Of a stretch of 64,000 nt of DNA, positions 42,761 to 55,199 are shown piece by piece (the first letter of the stretch is position 1; each line of letters opens with the position of its first letter). The position numbers and the translations under genes were made by a program. Origin of the DNA: Mycteria americana (Eukaryota > Chordata > Aves > Ciconiiformes > Ciconiidae); the NCBI RefSeq assembly GCF_035582795.1, contig NW_027445625.1, positions 2,046,001 to 2,110,000 of the forward strand, in the 5' to 3' direction. Below the pieces are notes generated by a model. It searched no databases. It worked only from the letters and a program-made list of their open reading frames with translations, and was not told the DNA's origin.

Positions 42761-44835
42761 GAGGCATCTCCCAGGTGCTGTGCTTGAAGACTGGGCTCTT
42801 CCTCCAACGGTGTTGCCAAGGTGTCCATGGAATTGGCCTGTTAAGGAGTTTTCCTCTTGTGTTCTCCCTGTGATTGGGGTTAAGCTTTACGGTATTATTG
42901 GGTTCCACTGGACAGAATGTTCTGGAGTTAAAAGCTCTCTCCTTGGTGTCCAGTGGCAGGGGAGATGCTCCATGACCTCCCCATTATCTCCTCAGCTTTC
43001 TTCATGTACGACAGGACTGATGTCACTTACATGTCTCTCTCAAAAATTGATTTGGAGGGGTGAGGAGAAGATGGGGACTCGCCATGTGGCCAGGGCTGGG
43101 AGTGAATGAAGACTCAGAAGGTGAAAGACCCTGAAAGGTGATGTCCCCCAAAAATAAAGCACTGAATCACGGTATCAACAAAGAAGGACTCTGCAGTATC
43201 ATGGGACTCAGTGGGGACCCAGCAGCCAGAGGGGAGGGAGACAGGAGAGATGCGGGAGCTGCCTGAGGAGGCCCAGGGCTCTCTTGCTGTTCTGGGGAGC
43301 GGGGCTGGTGGGGGCAGAGAAGAGGTCAAATGCAGTTGGGGTTGAGGATCACCTCCAGTAGGACTACAGTACAGCCTGGGAGTGACTGGCCTCTGTTTCC
43401 CTGTGTCGTTGCAGCAGCATCCCTGGGGCTGATGGGCAGGATGAGACCCTTCTCTGCCTCCCAGGAGCTGCTGTGCCCTTCAGAGGGGCTGGGGCTGTGG
43501 CTGAATGGCCAGAGCTCTGCAGCACCCTGTGGTAGGCAATGCCATGTGGCAAGCCTAGATTGGGCTACTCTACTGGGCTGTGCTGGGCTGGGCTGTTGTA
43601 TAGGGCAGGGGAGGTGGGAAGAGCTGGGGAGAGGCTGGGCTGGTCTGGACTGGAAAGAGCCCAGGAGAGGAAAAGGCCGGTGTAGAGCTAAGGTGTGAGA
43701 GTGTGCAGGGTGGGGGCACCCAGCAGGGTGCTCACAGTGCAGAGTCAGGTGTCATGGTGAAGGAAGCAAGGTACCAAAGGTGCCAAAGAGGGGGGCCCAG
43801 TCTGTGCCATGTTCCCTGGACACCCTGTGGAAGCTGCCCTGGGAAAACTGTCCCAGATGAGTCCCACACACCGGCCATTTCCATGTCTGGTCATATACCC
43901 CAGGCCTTAGGAGGGACTTCAGCTGCATGGTCACCTCTGTCCTCCTCTGGGGCTCAGTGATACCCAACTGCACCACCAGTATTAATAAAAAGGGAACCAG
44001 TTTGCTACTGACATTTATTACACACAAGTCCCACAGCTCTTGCCACTGCTCGTCTCTCAGCCAAGCCTTTTCTCAGACAGCTCCAGCTACATCAGGTGCT
44101 TATGGCTTTTCTCAACAAATATTGAAAAAGTCCATTGATTGAGATTGCAGCAACTGGCCTGGGTCCTTGCTCCAGTTTTTATTCTGAGGAATTTCTCAAA
44201 AACGCATCCTTCTCATCATCTCCTTGTCCATAATATGCTCCAGGTCTCCACTGTCCTTCTGGCCTCTGCAGGACTTGCTCCAGTCTGTCAGGGTCTTTCT
44301 TGTGCTGGGGAGCTCCAAAGTGGATGAAGCAGTCCAGATGCCGTCCTGTGATGGATTAACCTTGGCCAGCAGCCAGCCAGACACCCGGCTGTCAGACAAC
44401 CCCAACAGGACAAAGGCAGAAAATAAATCAGAAAGCACATGGATCACGATAAAGTAAAGGAGATCAGTTACCAATTACTGTCACTGGCAAAGACGTGTTG
44501 ACTTGCCGAGGATGAGTTTAGTTTATTGCCAATTCAAAAAGATTTGGATTGTGAGAAACAATGACAAAAACATTAAAGACCATTCTCCTCGCACTTTCAC
44601 TCAGGCTCAAATTACTCATTTGCTCCCAATTCACCTAATGACCCCAGCCCCAAGAGGAGCAGCGGGGATGGTGAAGAGGGGGTTAACAGTCACTAAAGAG
44701 CAGCTCTGCCACTCTTTCCTCCTCACACTTCTCCCCTGCTCCAGCTTGGGTACTCCCCATGGGATCCCACCATATTTGCAGTACAAGGCGATGTGTTGTT
44801 CATTTCTTTCTGTCTTACTTTTCTCCTTTACACTC
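42761..44835. other. OR14 3' flank, no gene
   Basis: It is paralogous to 12322-14397 and 58594-60675. Confidence 0.55.
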
Positions 44836-45320
44836 AGAGAATAACAGAACGGTTGAGACTGGAGGGGGCCTCTGGAGATCATCTGCTTCAACCCCCAGCT
44901 GAGGCAGGGTCAGCTAGAGCAGCTTGCTCAGGACGTTGTCTAGGTGGGTTTGCAATGTCTCCAGGGATGGACACTCCACAACCTCTCTGGGCAACCTGTT
45001 CCAGTGCTTCACAGTCAAAAAGTCTTTTCTTGGGTTCAGATGGAATTGTATATGCATCAATAAGATGCCTCCAAGCCTTCTTTTTTTTGCAGACTGAAGA
45101 GTCCCACATCTCTCAGCCTTTCCTCCTATGAAAGATGCTGCAGTCCCTTAAGCCAGCTTTGTGGCCCTTTGCTGGACTTGCTTTAGTAGATCAACCACTT
45201 TGCTGCACTGGGAAGCCCAGCCCTGGCCACAGCACTCCAGATGTGGCCTCGCCAGTGCTGGCAGGAGGTGAAGGATTACCTCCCTCCATCCGCCAGCAAT
45301 AGTTGCACATGGAGTGATGC
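44836..45320 (-). mobile_element. CR1 LINE 3' fragment, antisense
   Basis: It is the same CR1 as 14398-14994 in the paralogous unit (CAGAGAATAACAGAACGG, GTTGAGACTGGAGGGGG). It ends earlier here. Confidence 0.8.
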
Positions 45321-45329
45321 ACTTCATTC

Positions 45330-45860
45330 TTAAGAGAGAGCAAAAATATACTTTCTTGATATAAAACAGTGAGTTAACAAGGTTCAATGGTAAAGGCGAC
45401 AGTGGTTTCACAACATTCGATGGCAAGGTACACTTGAGTATTTACTGCATAGAAGACAGGACAAAAGTGTCAGGGAGACCCTCCCGTTGAGTCATGAGGT
45501 TCAGAAATGACCCCCTTTATTTCTAAACTCCTCCTCAGAGAGGATCTAGGTACGGCTGGATCCAGTCGTAGTCCCAGACTTGGTCAATGGTTTCTGTCTA
45601 AAGGATTAGATGTGCACAGTCAGTACTTTATATCACTTAGCTAAGATTGCAAAGTTTAGCATGCTATTAGTCACTTCCCGAGGATCTGTTGCAGCAAGGA
45701 ATCTCTCAGCCTCCTGAGGAGTAACCTTGAGAGGCGTCCCTGCTCAAGGGGAGATCTGGGCATGGAGCCTGCTGTTGTGCAGGAGAGCTCCAAGGGCTCT
45801 TGGGCTGCTCCATATTTATGGGGCTAAGATGATTGACTCATAGTCGTATTTGCCTACCAA
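45330..45860 (-). mobile_element. Diverged relative of the S1 ERV LTR
   Basis: The core 45470-45640 matches 3110-3290: ACCCTCCCGTTGAGTCA, CTAAACTCCTCCTCAGAGAG and CCCAGACTTGGTCAA. The outer limits are guesses. It indicates a second, older ERV of that family. Confidence 0.5.
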
Positions 45861-47190
45861 CCTTGGCTATAGCCCTTGGCTATTGTGTTATCTGTCTCCC
45901 GAGTCCAGTTTGAGCCAGATGCAGCCATCACGACCAGAGGCATCCGTTGCGACTGCCACTGGTGCTTATCGCTTGAGCAGGGTTACGGGAGACAACGGGC
46001 AGGTTGGGGGGCGGGGGGGTGCACACTTTCACAGGGTGACATGTTTTTGTGAATTCAGATTTGTCTCTTGAGGAAACTGCCCTGCGTTTTTCACTTGGCT
46101 AATCAAAATGCTTTTGTCACATGTTTTCTGACCTGCTGGTCTCATCAATTTGACATCAGAGTTTAAGAAGACTTCTCAAAGGGAGTTAGCGAGAGCTGGA
46201 GAGACACAGTCAGCATCCTCAGCCCTCTGCCTGGAAGAGGATAGTCCTTCCCCATGTCAAACTGAGGTTCTTAAACATCTTTCAGCTGAGTCTCTTCTTC
46301 ATCAGAAGCAACCTGCTACTGCAGTGCTGCTTGCTTGTAGCTCCCATGCTTCAAGTGTGCCCAGCAAGAAGCCTTTATGCTCTGGAAGGTGGGAAATGCA
46401 AAGGGAAGGCTCCATTCCCCAGGCAGCCAGAGCATTGCTCTGCTCCTGCGAGGGCTTGCAGGGTACTGGGAAGCAGTTCAAATGTCCCATGGATGCATCA
46501 GTGTCAGTGGTTTCATCGGCAGATGTGTTACTTCTGATGGGATTCACCCTTCATCATGATGTAAAAATGAATGATTCGGATCGAAGATATTCTCCCGGAT
46601 CTTTGTGTGTGGACACAGCGTCAGGGGATGAGCTCTTACATGTGAGGAGAGCTGGGATTAATCTCTCTCACTAAGGCCTCAGAATCAAGTCATGCCTTGC
46701 CTTGCTTTGTTTTGATTGCCTCTCCTTGCCTAACCTCGCCTTGCTTTGTCTTCCCCTTTTTCATCCCTTCCCTCCTTTTCATCCTATTTCTTCTTCATGG
46801 TCTTACATTAAATGCAGGTCTTACAAGATCTGGACAAAGAACATAAGCAAGGCTGTTCTTAAAGGGGCTACTATTTATCCCTTTTCTTCCTTTTTTCTCG
46901 TCTATCCCCAGGGATTCTATTCAGTCAAATCACCTCTAAAAAAGGAAGTCAAGTTTCTTTTATCTACATGACAAACCCCAGTCATTCAGGCTCAAGGATT
47001 CTGTTCTCCCCTCTCTTTACAAACCTCGCTGCAGTAAGCAACCCATGTTAGATTTCCAAAGAGTCATGCAGATGAATGGCCTGCAGGTCAAGCTCGCCTA
47101 CTCCTGCAATCATGTTTATGCTGATGTTAGTAGTCTTTCTCTAGGCTTGAAGCGTGTGTGATGGTGGACGGGCCATCAGCATCCTCTAAG
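45861..47190. other. No gene recognised
   Basis: It contains an open frame of 174 codons at 46150-46674 with no recognisable domain and no paralog in the window. A CT-rich run (CCTTGC/CTTTG) lies at 46690-46790. Confidence 0.4.
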
Positions 47191-47223
47191 AGCCTGTTGT
47201 GTGGATCGTTCTGTATAGGGAAA

Positions 47224-48039
47224 ATGCCCCAAAGAAGAGGGGTGGAGAATCACACCGTTGGATCGGGATTCATTCTTCTGGGACTTTTTCTGACCCCTCC
47301 AGCCTGCAGGGCCTGTGCTCTCCAGTATTCCTGCTCATCTACCTCGTGGTCCTCACAGGGAACAGCCTGATTGCACTCACCACAGTGGACTCAAGCCTCC
47401 ACAGCCCCATGGATTTCTTCCTGCGGAGCTTGTCCTTGCTGGAGATCTGCTATGCGTCAGTCACTCTTCCAAAAAAGCTGGTGGGTTTCCTGATGCAAGA
47501 TGGCAGGATCTCCTGGTTTTGTTGGGCAGCATCAAATGCCTTCTCCTGGCTCCCCTGGCCTATGACCGCTACAAACCCATATGTGCCCTCCTGCACTATA
47601 CCCTCATCATGAGCAGGGGTCTCTGCATCAGCCTGGTGGTGGGGTCGTGGGGTACCACATACCCCACGTAGCAGTGCAAGTGCAAGTAGGACAGACCGAC
47701 CAGGTGTTCACTTTGCCCTTCTGTGCATCCCATGACCTTCATCACTTTTTCTGTGATGTCCCCCCTCTGCTGGAACTGGCCTGTGCAGACACTTCCTGGA
47801 ACCAAGTGATGCTGTACACCATCATCCTGCTATTTGCAATCCTTCCTTTCTCCTTAATAGTTCTTTCTTACATTAAAAGTATCAGGCCAGTTCTGAAAAT
47901 ACCTTCAGTTAAGGGCAGACACAAAGCCTTTTCCACCTGCTCTTCACACCTCGGGGTGGTGACGCTCTTCTATGGCTCAGCCACAGTCGTCTACTTAAAT
48001 CGACATTCAAGGCATTCTGTAGACACCGACAAATGGATT
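47224..48039 (+). pseudogene. OR6/OR10-like olfactory receptor pseudogene, copy 3
   Basis: It starts like copies 1 and 2 (ATG at 47224, NHTVGSGFILLG) but was never hit by the ERV and keeps more of the gene. The coding sequence runs through three frames: TM1-TM2 with LTGNSLIAL and SVTLPKKLVGFL; TM3 with a 29-base deletion relative to the other copies; then LAYDRYKPIC and LHYTLIMSRGL. From 47660 a long intact stretch follows: FFCDVPPLLELAC in the second loop, SYIKSIRPVLKIPSVKG, KAFSTCSSHL and FYGSATVVYL. Homology ends near 48039, where a CR1 begins, so TM7 is missing. The KIPS-GRHKAFSTCSSHL pattern and the YGSA motif fit OR6/OR10 rather than OR14. Confidence 0.88.
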
Positions 48040-48041
48040 TG

Positions 48042-49120
48042 ATGGGTGGACTGTTTGGTGGGTGAGGAATTGGTTGGATGGTCACGTCCAGAGCATAGTG
48101 GTCAACAGCTCAATGTCCAGATGGAGAGCGATGACAAGTGGTGTCCCTCAGGGGTCTGTATTGGGACCACTACTGTTTAATATCTTCATCAATGACATAG
48201 ACAGTGGGATTGAGTGCACCCTTAGCACGTTTGCACCTGATACCAAGCTGAGTGGTGTGGTTGACATGCCCGTGGGGTGGGATGCCATCCAGAGGGACGT
48301 GGACAAGCTTGAGAAATGGGCCCAGGTGAACCTCATGAGGGTCCTGCACCCAGGCCTGGGCAACCCCCACTCTCCGTACAGGATGGGGGATGAAGGGATT
48401 GAAAACTGCCCTTCAGAGAAGGACTTGGGGGTACCGGTGGATGAAAAGCTGGACATGAGCCAGCAATGTGCTCGCGCAGCCCAGAAGGCCAACCATATCC
48501 TAGGCTGCATCAAAAGAAGCGTGGCCAGCAGGTTGAGGGAGGTGATTCTGCCCCTCTACTCTGCTCCGGTGAGACCTGACCTGGAGTACTGCGTCCAGCT
48601 CTGGAGCCCTCGGCACAGGAAAGACATGGACCTGTTGGAGTGGGTCCGGAGGATGGCCACAGAAATGATCAGAGGGCTTGAACACCTCTGCTATGAGGAA
48701 AGGCTGAGAGAGTAGGGGTTGTTCAGCCTGGCGGAGAAAAGGCTGCGGCGAGACCTCCTTGCAGCATTTCAGTACTCAGATGGGGGCTTATAAGAAAGAT
48801 TGGGACAGACTTTTTAGCAGGGCCTGTGGTGATAGGACAAGGCGTAATGGTTTTCAGCTAAAGAGGGCAGATTCAGACTGGATATAAGGAAGAAATTTTT
48901 TTACCATGAGGGTGGTGAAACAATGAACCAGGTTGCCCAGAGAGGTGGCAGATGCCCCATCCCTGGAAACATTCAAGGTCAGGCTGGATGGGGCTCTGAG
49001 CAACCTGATCTACCTGAAGGTGTCCCTGCTCACTGCAGGAGGGGTTGGACTAGAGGACCTTTAAAGGTCCCTTCCAACCCAAACCATTCTAGGAGTCTAC
49101 GATTCCATGATTCGATGATA
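48042..49120 (+). mobile_element. CR1 LINE, 5'-truncated
   Basis: An open frame of 217 residues at 48062-48715 carries the RT motifs [16 protein letters not shown] and a degenerate FAPDTK in place of FADDTK, then [14 protein letters not shown]. The 3' untranslated part ends in GATTCCATGATTCGATGA, a degenerate CR1 terminal octamer repeat. It truncates the OR pseudogene at TM7. The lost catalytic Asp means it is inactive. Confidence 0.92.
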
Positions 49121-49706
49121 AGAAAGTATGGTGCTGGGATATCTTAGGTGATTAAGGAGCAGTAGCTTTGAATGGAGCTGGACGTGTTGCTCAGGGCTTC
49201 AGAGGTTCGGCAAATCCCCAGCAAACCACAGCTTTGTGTTGGAAGGAGAAGGCAGGGAGGGCAAAAAGAGATTCATAAAGCCTGGGAAATCCCAGGGTCA
49301 GAGCGAGGTGGGGAAGCAGCAGGGTGGCCAAAGTCTGCAGGAGAACTGCCGCAGGCGTGGGAGAGCATGGGCCAGCCTGTGGTGGGGATGAGGGAGGGCC
49401 TTGGTGGGGCTGGGACTTCCCCACCACAACCAAGATCTCTGTCCTCTCAGCTCTCAATGCTGTCACTGCCACCAAGAGCCATGAGGGGACACCATGGCCT
49501 TACAGCCCCATGGCCTGGTTGCCTCCTCATCCCCCACAGAGTTCAGGCAGTCCAAGGGTCGTCCTGCTCTTGTCATCGCACACCCCCACATCGCACTGCT
49601 CCATGAAGAGCCCTGAGCCACGCATGAGGAGCAGGATCTCCCTTCCACGTCCCAGGGATGGGAGCTTGCCCGTCCTTCTTGATGAGACACACCAAGGGCT
49701 CACGTA
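49121..49706. other. No gene recognised
   Basis: GC-rich spacer. Overlapping open frames on both strands appear to be compositional. Confidence 0.4.
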
Positions 49707-50299
49707 TGTCCTGGTTTTGGCTGGGATAGAGTTAATCTTCTTCCTAGTAGCTCCTATAGTGCTGTATTTTGGATTTTAGTATGAGAATAATGTTGATAAC
49801 ACGCTGATGTTTTAGGTGTTGCTAAGCGGTGTTTACACTGGTCAAGGACTTTTCAGCTCCCCATGCTCTGCTGGGTGCACAAGAAACTGGGAGGGGGCAC
49901 AGCCAGGACAGTTGATCCAAACCAACCGAAGGGCTATTCCATACCATATGACGTCATGCTCAGTATAGAAACTGGGGGGCGTTGGCCGGGGAGTGGCGAT
50001 CGCTGCTCAGGACTGGCTGGGCGTCGGTCGGTGGGTGGTGAGCGGTTGCATCACTTATTATTTTTTTCCCCTGGGTTTTGTTCCTCTCTCTCTCTTTTGA
50101 TGTTTGCCTTTTCATTACAATTTATTATTATTATTGATATATATATTTTTTCTTTCTCCCAATTATTGAACTGCGCTTGTCTCGACCCACGAGTTTTCCT
50201 CATTTTGCCCTTCTGATTCTCTCCCCAGTCCCACCGGGGAGGGAGGGTGAGCGAGCGGCTGGGTGGTGCTTGGCTGCCGACTGGGGCTCAACCGTGACA
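49707..50299 (+). mobile_element. ERVL-type LTR, full length, no TSD
   Basis: It runs from TGTCCTGG to CGTGACA, with TGACGTCA at 49949-49956 and a TATA variant (AGTATAGAAA). The flanking 5-mers (ACGTA and AAGTG) do not match. The sequence right after the LTR, AAGTGGCATCAGAGCC, resembles a primer-binding-site region, so it may be a 5' LTR with a stub of internal sequence rather than a solo LTR. Confidence 0.88.
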
Positions 50300-52019
50300 A
50301 AGTGGCATCAGAGCCACCTGCACGGTGCCTTTGTCACCTGTAACCAGTGCTGACCCCTTTGCAGTTCAAGGCAGCCCCCAGGGAGGGGTACCGCCGCCCG
50401 TGCTTCCCTTCATGGCTTCATCGGTGATGGCCCTCAGGGGGCCACTGACACCCTCAGAACCTTGGAGATTTTAATCAAATTTTAAACACTTCTTCAGCAG
50501 CTTGTTCAATCTTCCTTCGGTACCTGCAGTTCAGGAACTTGGCACCAGAGGGCTCAGGGAAATGCAAATGCCCGAACACGCCATGGCTCTCTGCAGCTTC
50601 CTTTAATTCCTCCATTCTTCTGCGGTTCATGAGAGAGATGTCAGGAGTAGAGTCTAAAAGACAAGATTTGAAGACGAAATAACACTTGAAAAAGGGTTAT
50701 GCTTTTCCCACTTGTCTTTTATTTTCCTGCTGACAGAATAAACAATATCACCAATCTCCACTTCATATTGATCCAGAGTCTCTCATGATGAAGTATGAAT
50801 ACGTCGGACAAGCAAGACCCTTTCTGGCAGACGCTGCAGAGACACTCTTCATCCCACCACCCCCATCACCCCCCACTCTGCCATTTCTCTGCCCGCTCAC
50901 CGCAGACTTACGTCACTCATGTTAAAATCGAAGCTTTTCCCACTCCGTTTGGAGCTGAATGTCTCAGCATCGATTCCCATCTGCTTTCTTTGGAGAAGTG
51001 GCTGCAGACAGCCACAGCATTTCTCTTCATTAACAAAAACAAAAACACAACTAAAAGGGAAAAGAGTAGTTCGGGAAAGAATAAATGACATTCCTCAGCT
51101 GTCTATCAAGTTCAAGTTGCCTCCATTCAATTCCACTTCTACTTTTGAGTGGAAAATCTTCCCTGAGGTTAGTAGGAAAGGACAGAGAGAAAGGCGAGGA
51201 AGGAGTTGGCCGAAGAGACGGTCAGGCGACAGGAGCAGCAGCTTGAAACTGCCTGAAGCTCAAAGCAGCACCCGGGTACTTGGGAGGGGTCTGAGTGAAT
51301 GGAGAGTAATGGGAGGAGGAAACTGGAAGGACACTGGAAAATGCATATGTGCCGAGAGTCTGCTGAGAAGATGACGGGAGAAACGGTCAGTTTAATCAGG
51401 ACATGTGGAAATACCTAAAAGATTCGTGAGATTCACTAGACTCCATAGTGGAGAGAGTAGTGGTCAAGCAAGTGCTGGGAAGATCAAGGTTTCTTCTCCT
51501 GAGAGCAGCACCCGTCCGGGAAAGTTTCATGATGGCAACACAGGAAAACATGATTTCTCTACTAAAAGTATTGCAACATTTCAGCTGATGAAAATGTTCC
51601 CGCACTATGTAAATGTGGAGAAAATTGCCTCATCTTTGCAGGCCGAGCTCAGTTCCTGACCAGAAGCCTCCAGTGCCACTTGAGGAGGTCCTGGTGTGCC
51701 TGACAGACTCACCAGGGACTGGTGGTGACCACAAGGGGCCGTGGGAGACCGGGACCCTCCCATTGAAACTGCAGAGGGAGGGGACACCAGGCATCGGTGC
51801 TCCTCTAACTCAATCCACCCTGATTGCCAAAACTGTTCTTAAAAAAAAAAAAAACAAACAGAAAAAGAAAAGAAAAAAACCCAAACGCAAACCAAACAGG
51901 CCCTCCTGCCCCACCATAGGACAAATATTTTGAAAGAAATCAAGAGGGAGTATAAGAGCATAAGGAAGTTTAAAATATGAAAAGTGCAATAATAGCTATC
52001 TTTTGCTTTATTTTTTTAA
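50300..52019. other. No gene recognised; A-rich tract at 51840-51893
   Basis: No family or domain was recognised. The A-rich run (A14 then AAAC/AAAG-rich) could be a retroposon tail, but no source gene is evident. Confidence 0.4.
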
Positions 52020-53290
52020 TATTTCTTTTCTTTTTCTATTTGCTTAGTTTCCAGTTCACCACGTCCCTCCAGGCCCAACCAGCCCATCATTCCTATACCC
52101 ATCAACTTAGTCAACCATGCAGAATGCGCTGTCCTAACTCGTGATCCCAGAGGACGTGCTAAGGGACACACTCTCAACCAAACTGGGGCTAAGCAGCCTT
52201 TAGTTTCCCAGCTCATCTTCTGGGACTTCTTGAAAGATGCTCGCAACATTTGCTTTTCGTCAGTCTTCAGAAAGTTCCCCTGATCTCCCTGACCTTTCAG
52301 AGATGATGATGAGTGACACCACTGTGACACTGGCCTGCTCTCTCATCACCCGTGGAGGCAGCCCCTCTGGTGCCCTCAACTGTTCAGGGCTGAGTTTGCT
52401 CAAGTAACCCCTGACCCGACCCCCTTCCGCTGCTGGTTGTTGTCCTTGGGTTCTGCCGCCAGGTACAAAGGCCTTGAAGACCTTGCTGGGAAAGACTGAG
52501 ACCAAGAGGACACAGAGGATGTCAGACCTCTCTGCATCGACCCTCCCTGAATTCAGAAGTGGCCCCGCATTGTCCGTGTTTATTTTTTTACTCTTACTGA
52601 AGTAGCAGCACCTTAATGGTCCCCTTGGACTCCCTTGCAAGGGTCATCTCTAGGGAAGCTGTGGGGTTCCTAAAGCCATTCCTATTTCTGAATTCCTCCA
52701 CCTGAAGTGAGTCTCTGCATCCACCTCCTGGATGCTTCCATTAACCATGGAGCTTCCTCATGAGTTCCCTCTTCACCCAAGCTGCTCTTGTGAGCTATGC
52801 ACTCACCACTGCTCTTCGTGGGCGATTCTGTCATTAAAGACAAGCTGTACTGAGTTGTGCTGCCCTTCACTGCTGTCCACGGGATCGCCACTAAAATCCC
52901 CCTGAATAGGCCCAAGTCTTCCCCTCTGAGGTCTGACACCTGCACTCTGCTCCTCTCCTTCCTCATTCTGCTCAGGAGCTGGACCCCCCTCTTTCATGGT
53001 CACCACAGCCAAGGATGACACTGGTTTTCACATCCCTGACGAGCCCTTCATGGTTTGCAAGGACCTGATGCAGGTGAGCATTATCTATGTTGATCCAGCT
53101 GGTGACTTTCCTAAGAAATTGCTCCCAGCTCCTCCACAAACCCCTTGGTCTATTTTGATAGTGCTGGGTTCCCCCTCCAATGAACGTCAGGGCAATTAAC
53201 GTCCCCAGAAAGAGCCCCAGCTCACTCATCTGGAGACTTCCTTGACTTGCTTAAATAAGATCTTGTCCACCTCCTCCCCTTGATTGCAGG
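52020..53290 (-). mobile_element. Degenerate CR1 LINE, endonuclease and N-terminal RT, antisense
   Basis: On minus the order is that of CR1 ORF2. The endonuclease C-terminus LVRDVKTSVILGCGDHE (about 53075-53020, like the LGCSDHEM motif) is followed by a linker. Then come PRVMREQASV (about 52365-52330) and LSEDEKQMLRASFKKSQK (about 52270-52210), which match HPRVLRELADV and the VPEDWKKA..TPVFKKG region. It is the only element in the window with a sizeable endonuclease part on this strand. Frames are broken. Confidence 0.7.
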
Positions 53291-53539
53291 TTCTTGATCT
53301 CCCACCACCAGGTCGCCCTACCTGGCCCCTCCTCTGATCCTCACCCTCAAGGGCTCACCCAACCTCCTGACTCTCCCAGCAAGGAGCTCCATACATCCAA
53401 GCAGCTCCTTCACACAGAAAGTCTTCCTCTTCTGATGCTCCCAGCCTGTGTCTCGTGAAGAACCTTTATCCATCCATTGCAGCACGCGAGCTGTGTGAGG
53501 CATCCCACTGTGCCTCAGAAGTTGTTCCATCAATGTCAC

Positions 53540-53965
53540 AGCTTGTGACAGACCATGGAGGTTCAGCTCCTCCTGTCTGTTCCCAGGCAGAGGACAGTGT
53601 TGCACACCTGGGCTGCAGCCCCTGAGCTGTGGCTCCAGGGCCATGCTCAGACTTGTCATGGTGAACAGTGGTACCAAGCACCCAAGAGTCCTTGTACACA
53701 AAAGCTTTGCTTCATGGCAGAGACATGCTGGAGCGGAAGGCAGATGGTGTTGTAAGAAAGAAATGAGGGCCTCAAGAAGAGAGCAATCCCTGCTGTGCCC
53801 AAGGTGAGAGAGAAACAGGGCTGGGCTGTGCAGCCCTGGCAGGAGAGGGCATTGCTGTGGGGGGTCTCTGGAGCCCTGCAGGGCCTTTGGTGGAGAGAAG
53901 CACTGATCTCCTGGAAGGACAAGGTGCTGCTGAAAGTGTCCTTGGGTGTGGACATCCCCTGATCT
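53540..53965 (-). pseudogene. Degenerate olfactory receptor remnant (TM2 to second loop)
   Basis: It matches the sequence at 61905-62330 in inverted orientation. On minus, in shifting frames, it reads like an OR from the end of TM2 (LSFQEIS), through CTAQPCFSLTLGTAG in TM3, to MTSLSMALEPQLRGCSP in TM4 and the second loop. A 217-codon open frame (53971-53318) crosses it by chance. It is very old. OR identity rests on the order of weak motifs. Confidence 0.45.
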
Positions 53966-54178
53966 AGTCACACTCTGAATTCCTTGGACTCTTTGAAGAC
54001 CTTATCTTCAAGAGGGTAAGTCAAGGATGGGGGAGAAGAGAACCAGAAGAAGCTGAGAACGTAGGCCCACAAGTGCAGACCCCAGTGCAATGTGCTTCTT
54101 ATTCATGCAGTGCCTTGCATCTCTGGATAGAGATGGGACAGACCTGGCCTCAGGGCAGGGGTGGGAATCAGTCGCTTT

Positions 54179-54219
54179 CACCCAAGCACCCAAGCACCCA
54201 AGCACCCAAGCACCCATCT
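54179..54219. repeat. Octamer microsatellite (CACCCAAG)n
   Basis: There are about five tandem CACCCAAG units. S2a has a single unit at 7587. It expanded after the S2 duplication. Confidence 0.95.
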
Positions 54220-55199
54220 GAGATGCCGCCTGGAGTGTCTGTCGTGCACCCGCTCTGGGTGGACATGGCTTTCCTGTAGGTCCTGTGCTGTCCCTGCCAG
54301 CCACAGGCAGTTTGGGTGGAGAGCCTTGGCCTCTCGCATGGCACTACAGGCCTGTATTTGGGCATTCAATGAGCAGCTGCCCTGCGTTAGGTTAGGCTAG
54401 GTGGGGATGTGTGAGACAGCTCTCGTTACAGACAACGGACAGCTAGTAAATGCAGCTAAAGGAGGGGAGAAAGAGAAAGACTTCACTCTCCCTCTGGCCC
54501 ATAACTGCATTGGTCAGCTGAACACCTCTAGAGGCGGCCCTGAACAGCGTGGGTAGGGACAGGTGGTGATGTCCTAAATGTGGGCAATTGCCGTCATTTC
54601 AGCGGGCTTCCTCACCAGGCTGCAGGATGATGCCCCCAGAAGTTTCCCACACCAGGTGTTTGTGTGTGAACTCCTGGTCTCCATCTCCATCACTGACCAT
54701 GGGACCATAGACAAGGGGTGCAGGTGCCTGTTTTTAACAGGCGCCATTACTGAAGCAGGAGGCATCTCACCTCCTGTGGGTTTGTGGCAGGCATGGGAGG
54801 GAGCTGAGGTCCCTTCCAGCCCCAGGACTGCAAATCCAGGATGAGATGCCTCCATGGACTCAGCTGATTCCCTTCCCTGCGCATGGGCAAAGGAGATCCC
54901 TGCCTGCCAGTGTCCAGGTGTCCTCTCCAATGCTGGGACAAGGAAGGGCGATTCTCAGACCTAAGTGTGTCTCTGAGAGGAGAAAGGGCACTGCTGGAAA
55001 GAAACGTCTCTGCAGAGGTGAGACAGGCACCATGGGTGATTACTTGAGTGTCTTTGCAAGTAGGTTCCTGGAGAGCCCCAGGGACACCTGGAGGGAGGGC
55101 AGGGTGGGGTGGGGGGCAGAGAAAGTGAGGTCTTGGGCAGGTCCTGTACTGCTGGGCTGAGACAGGCTCCTGGGAGGGAGGGAGCTGGTGGTAAGCAGG
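54220..55199. other. OR14 unit upstream flank
   Basis: This is a copy of 7600-8557. No gene was seen. Confidence 0.5.

Noticed and set aside
46150-46674. A 174-codon frame as a candidate new gene
   Set aside because: It has no domain, no paralog, no splice or promoter context; a frame this long is plausible by chance in 64 kb.
51840-51893. A-rich tract as the tail of a processed pseudogene
   Set aside because: No upstream coding similarity or target duplication was visible.
53318-53971. A 217-codon frame as a real gene on minus
   Set aside because: It runs across an OR remnant in inconsistent frames and then through unrelated sequence; the paralog at 61905 does not keep it.
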